A stretch of DNA of 42,375 bases from assembly GCA_937872515.1 (NCBI GenBank), contig CALMSX010000085.1:1-42375 (forward strand), given 5' to 3'. A program made the position numbers and the translations under genes. The notes beneath the pieces are model-generated. The model did no database searches and was not told the DNA's origin. It worked only from the letters and a program-made list of their open reading frames with translations. Shown here piece by piece: positions 42,277 to 42,375 of the stretch. Position 1 is the first letter of the stretch. Each line of letters opens with the position of its first letter. Origin of the DNA: an uncultured Bacteroidota bacterium. GTDB taxonomy: Bacteria > Bacteroidota > Bacteroidia > Chitinophagales > Saprospiraceae.

Positions 42277-42375
42277 CAGTCCCAATTGAAACGTTGGGTA
42301 AATAGTTGCGGAAGCGTGATTATGGATAAAGAGATTGACATAGTGGGAAAATAGGTAAAAGGATAAGTAAATCGA
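42277..42375 (+). ncRNA. Probable rRNA operon leader, cut by window end
   Basis: These 99 bases after the promoter contain no open frame. They contain a small hairpin (CCCAA 42281-42285, TTGGG 42294-42298) and a GAGATTGACATAGTGGG segment similar to the antitermination region found before 16S rRNA in Bacteroidota. The 16S gene itself would start beyond the window. The rest of the 372-base region after serC (from 42059 to 42240) is A+T-rich and shows only the palindrome CTTGTAACAAG (42184-42194). Confidence 0.45.

Overview
The window looks like a chromosomal segment from a member of the Bacteroidota. The evidence is promoters of the TAnnTTTG (-7) type in front of many genes, a secreted protein with a C-terminal type IX secretion sorting domain, pyruvate phosphate dikinase, an Rrf2/truncated haemoglobin/RIC nitric-oxide operon, and conserved Bacteroidota proteins beside rhomboid and rpoN. 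I would guess Saprospiria or a relative, but the sequence does not fix the genus. No tRNA, rRNA body, transposase or integrase is visible.

The left part (1-1880) holds a seven-copy 19-bp tandem repeat and an ABC-F translation ATPase. From about 2.0 to 19.9 kb lies a defence island. Every gene in it is on the minus strand, and the right part (13.5-19.9 kb) is strikingly A+T-rich. In transcription order from the right it contains: (i) a TIR-like protein of 642 aa coupled to a cysteine desulfurase; (ii) a DndB-like DGQHR protein overlapping a HEPN-like protein; (iii) hsdM, hsdS and an AlbA/Schlafen-type ATPase, then an AbiEi/AbiEii toxin-antitoxin pair whose toxin gene overlaps hsdR by ATGA, so that a type I restriction system is split around a TA module; (iv) a tripartite HipB-HipS-HipT toxin-antitoxin operon behind four same-face operators.

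From 20 kb on the content is ordinary chromosome: a GH32 lipoprotein, a small GIY-YIG-like protein, ppdK, a DUF6265-like protein, a DUF4143 ATPase, a large T9SS-secreted protein, dinB, the rrf2-trHb-ric operon, aminopeptidase P, rpoN, a rhomboid protease with an unknown partner, tdk with a lipoprotein and a hydrolase, a YgjP-like metallopeptidase and serC. The last 130 bases carry a strong consensus promoter and a leader resembling the start of an rRNA operon that runs out of the window.

The most promising candidate for an undescribed system is the TIR-like/cysteine desulfurase operon (16237-19316), possibly together with the DGQHR/HEPN-like pair beside it. Both a DndA-like and a DndB-like protein are present, but no DndC, DndD or DndE. 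Also notable are several precisely spaced palindrome arrays: GTGC-N8-GCAC operators at hipB, four 12-bp palindromes at exactly 32-bp spacing before the DUF4143 ATPase gene, and three 20-bp palindromes at exactly 30-bp spacing followed by a perfect 47-bp palindrome after ppdK.
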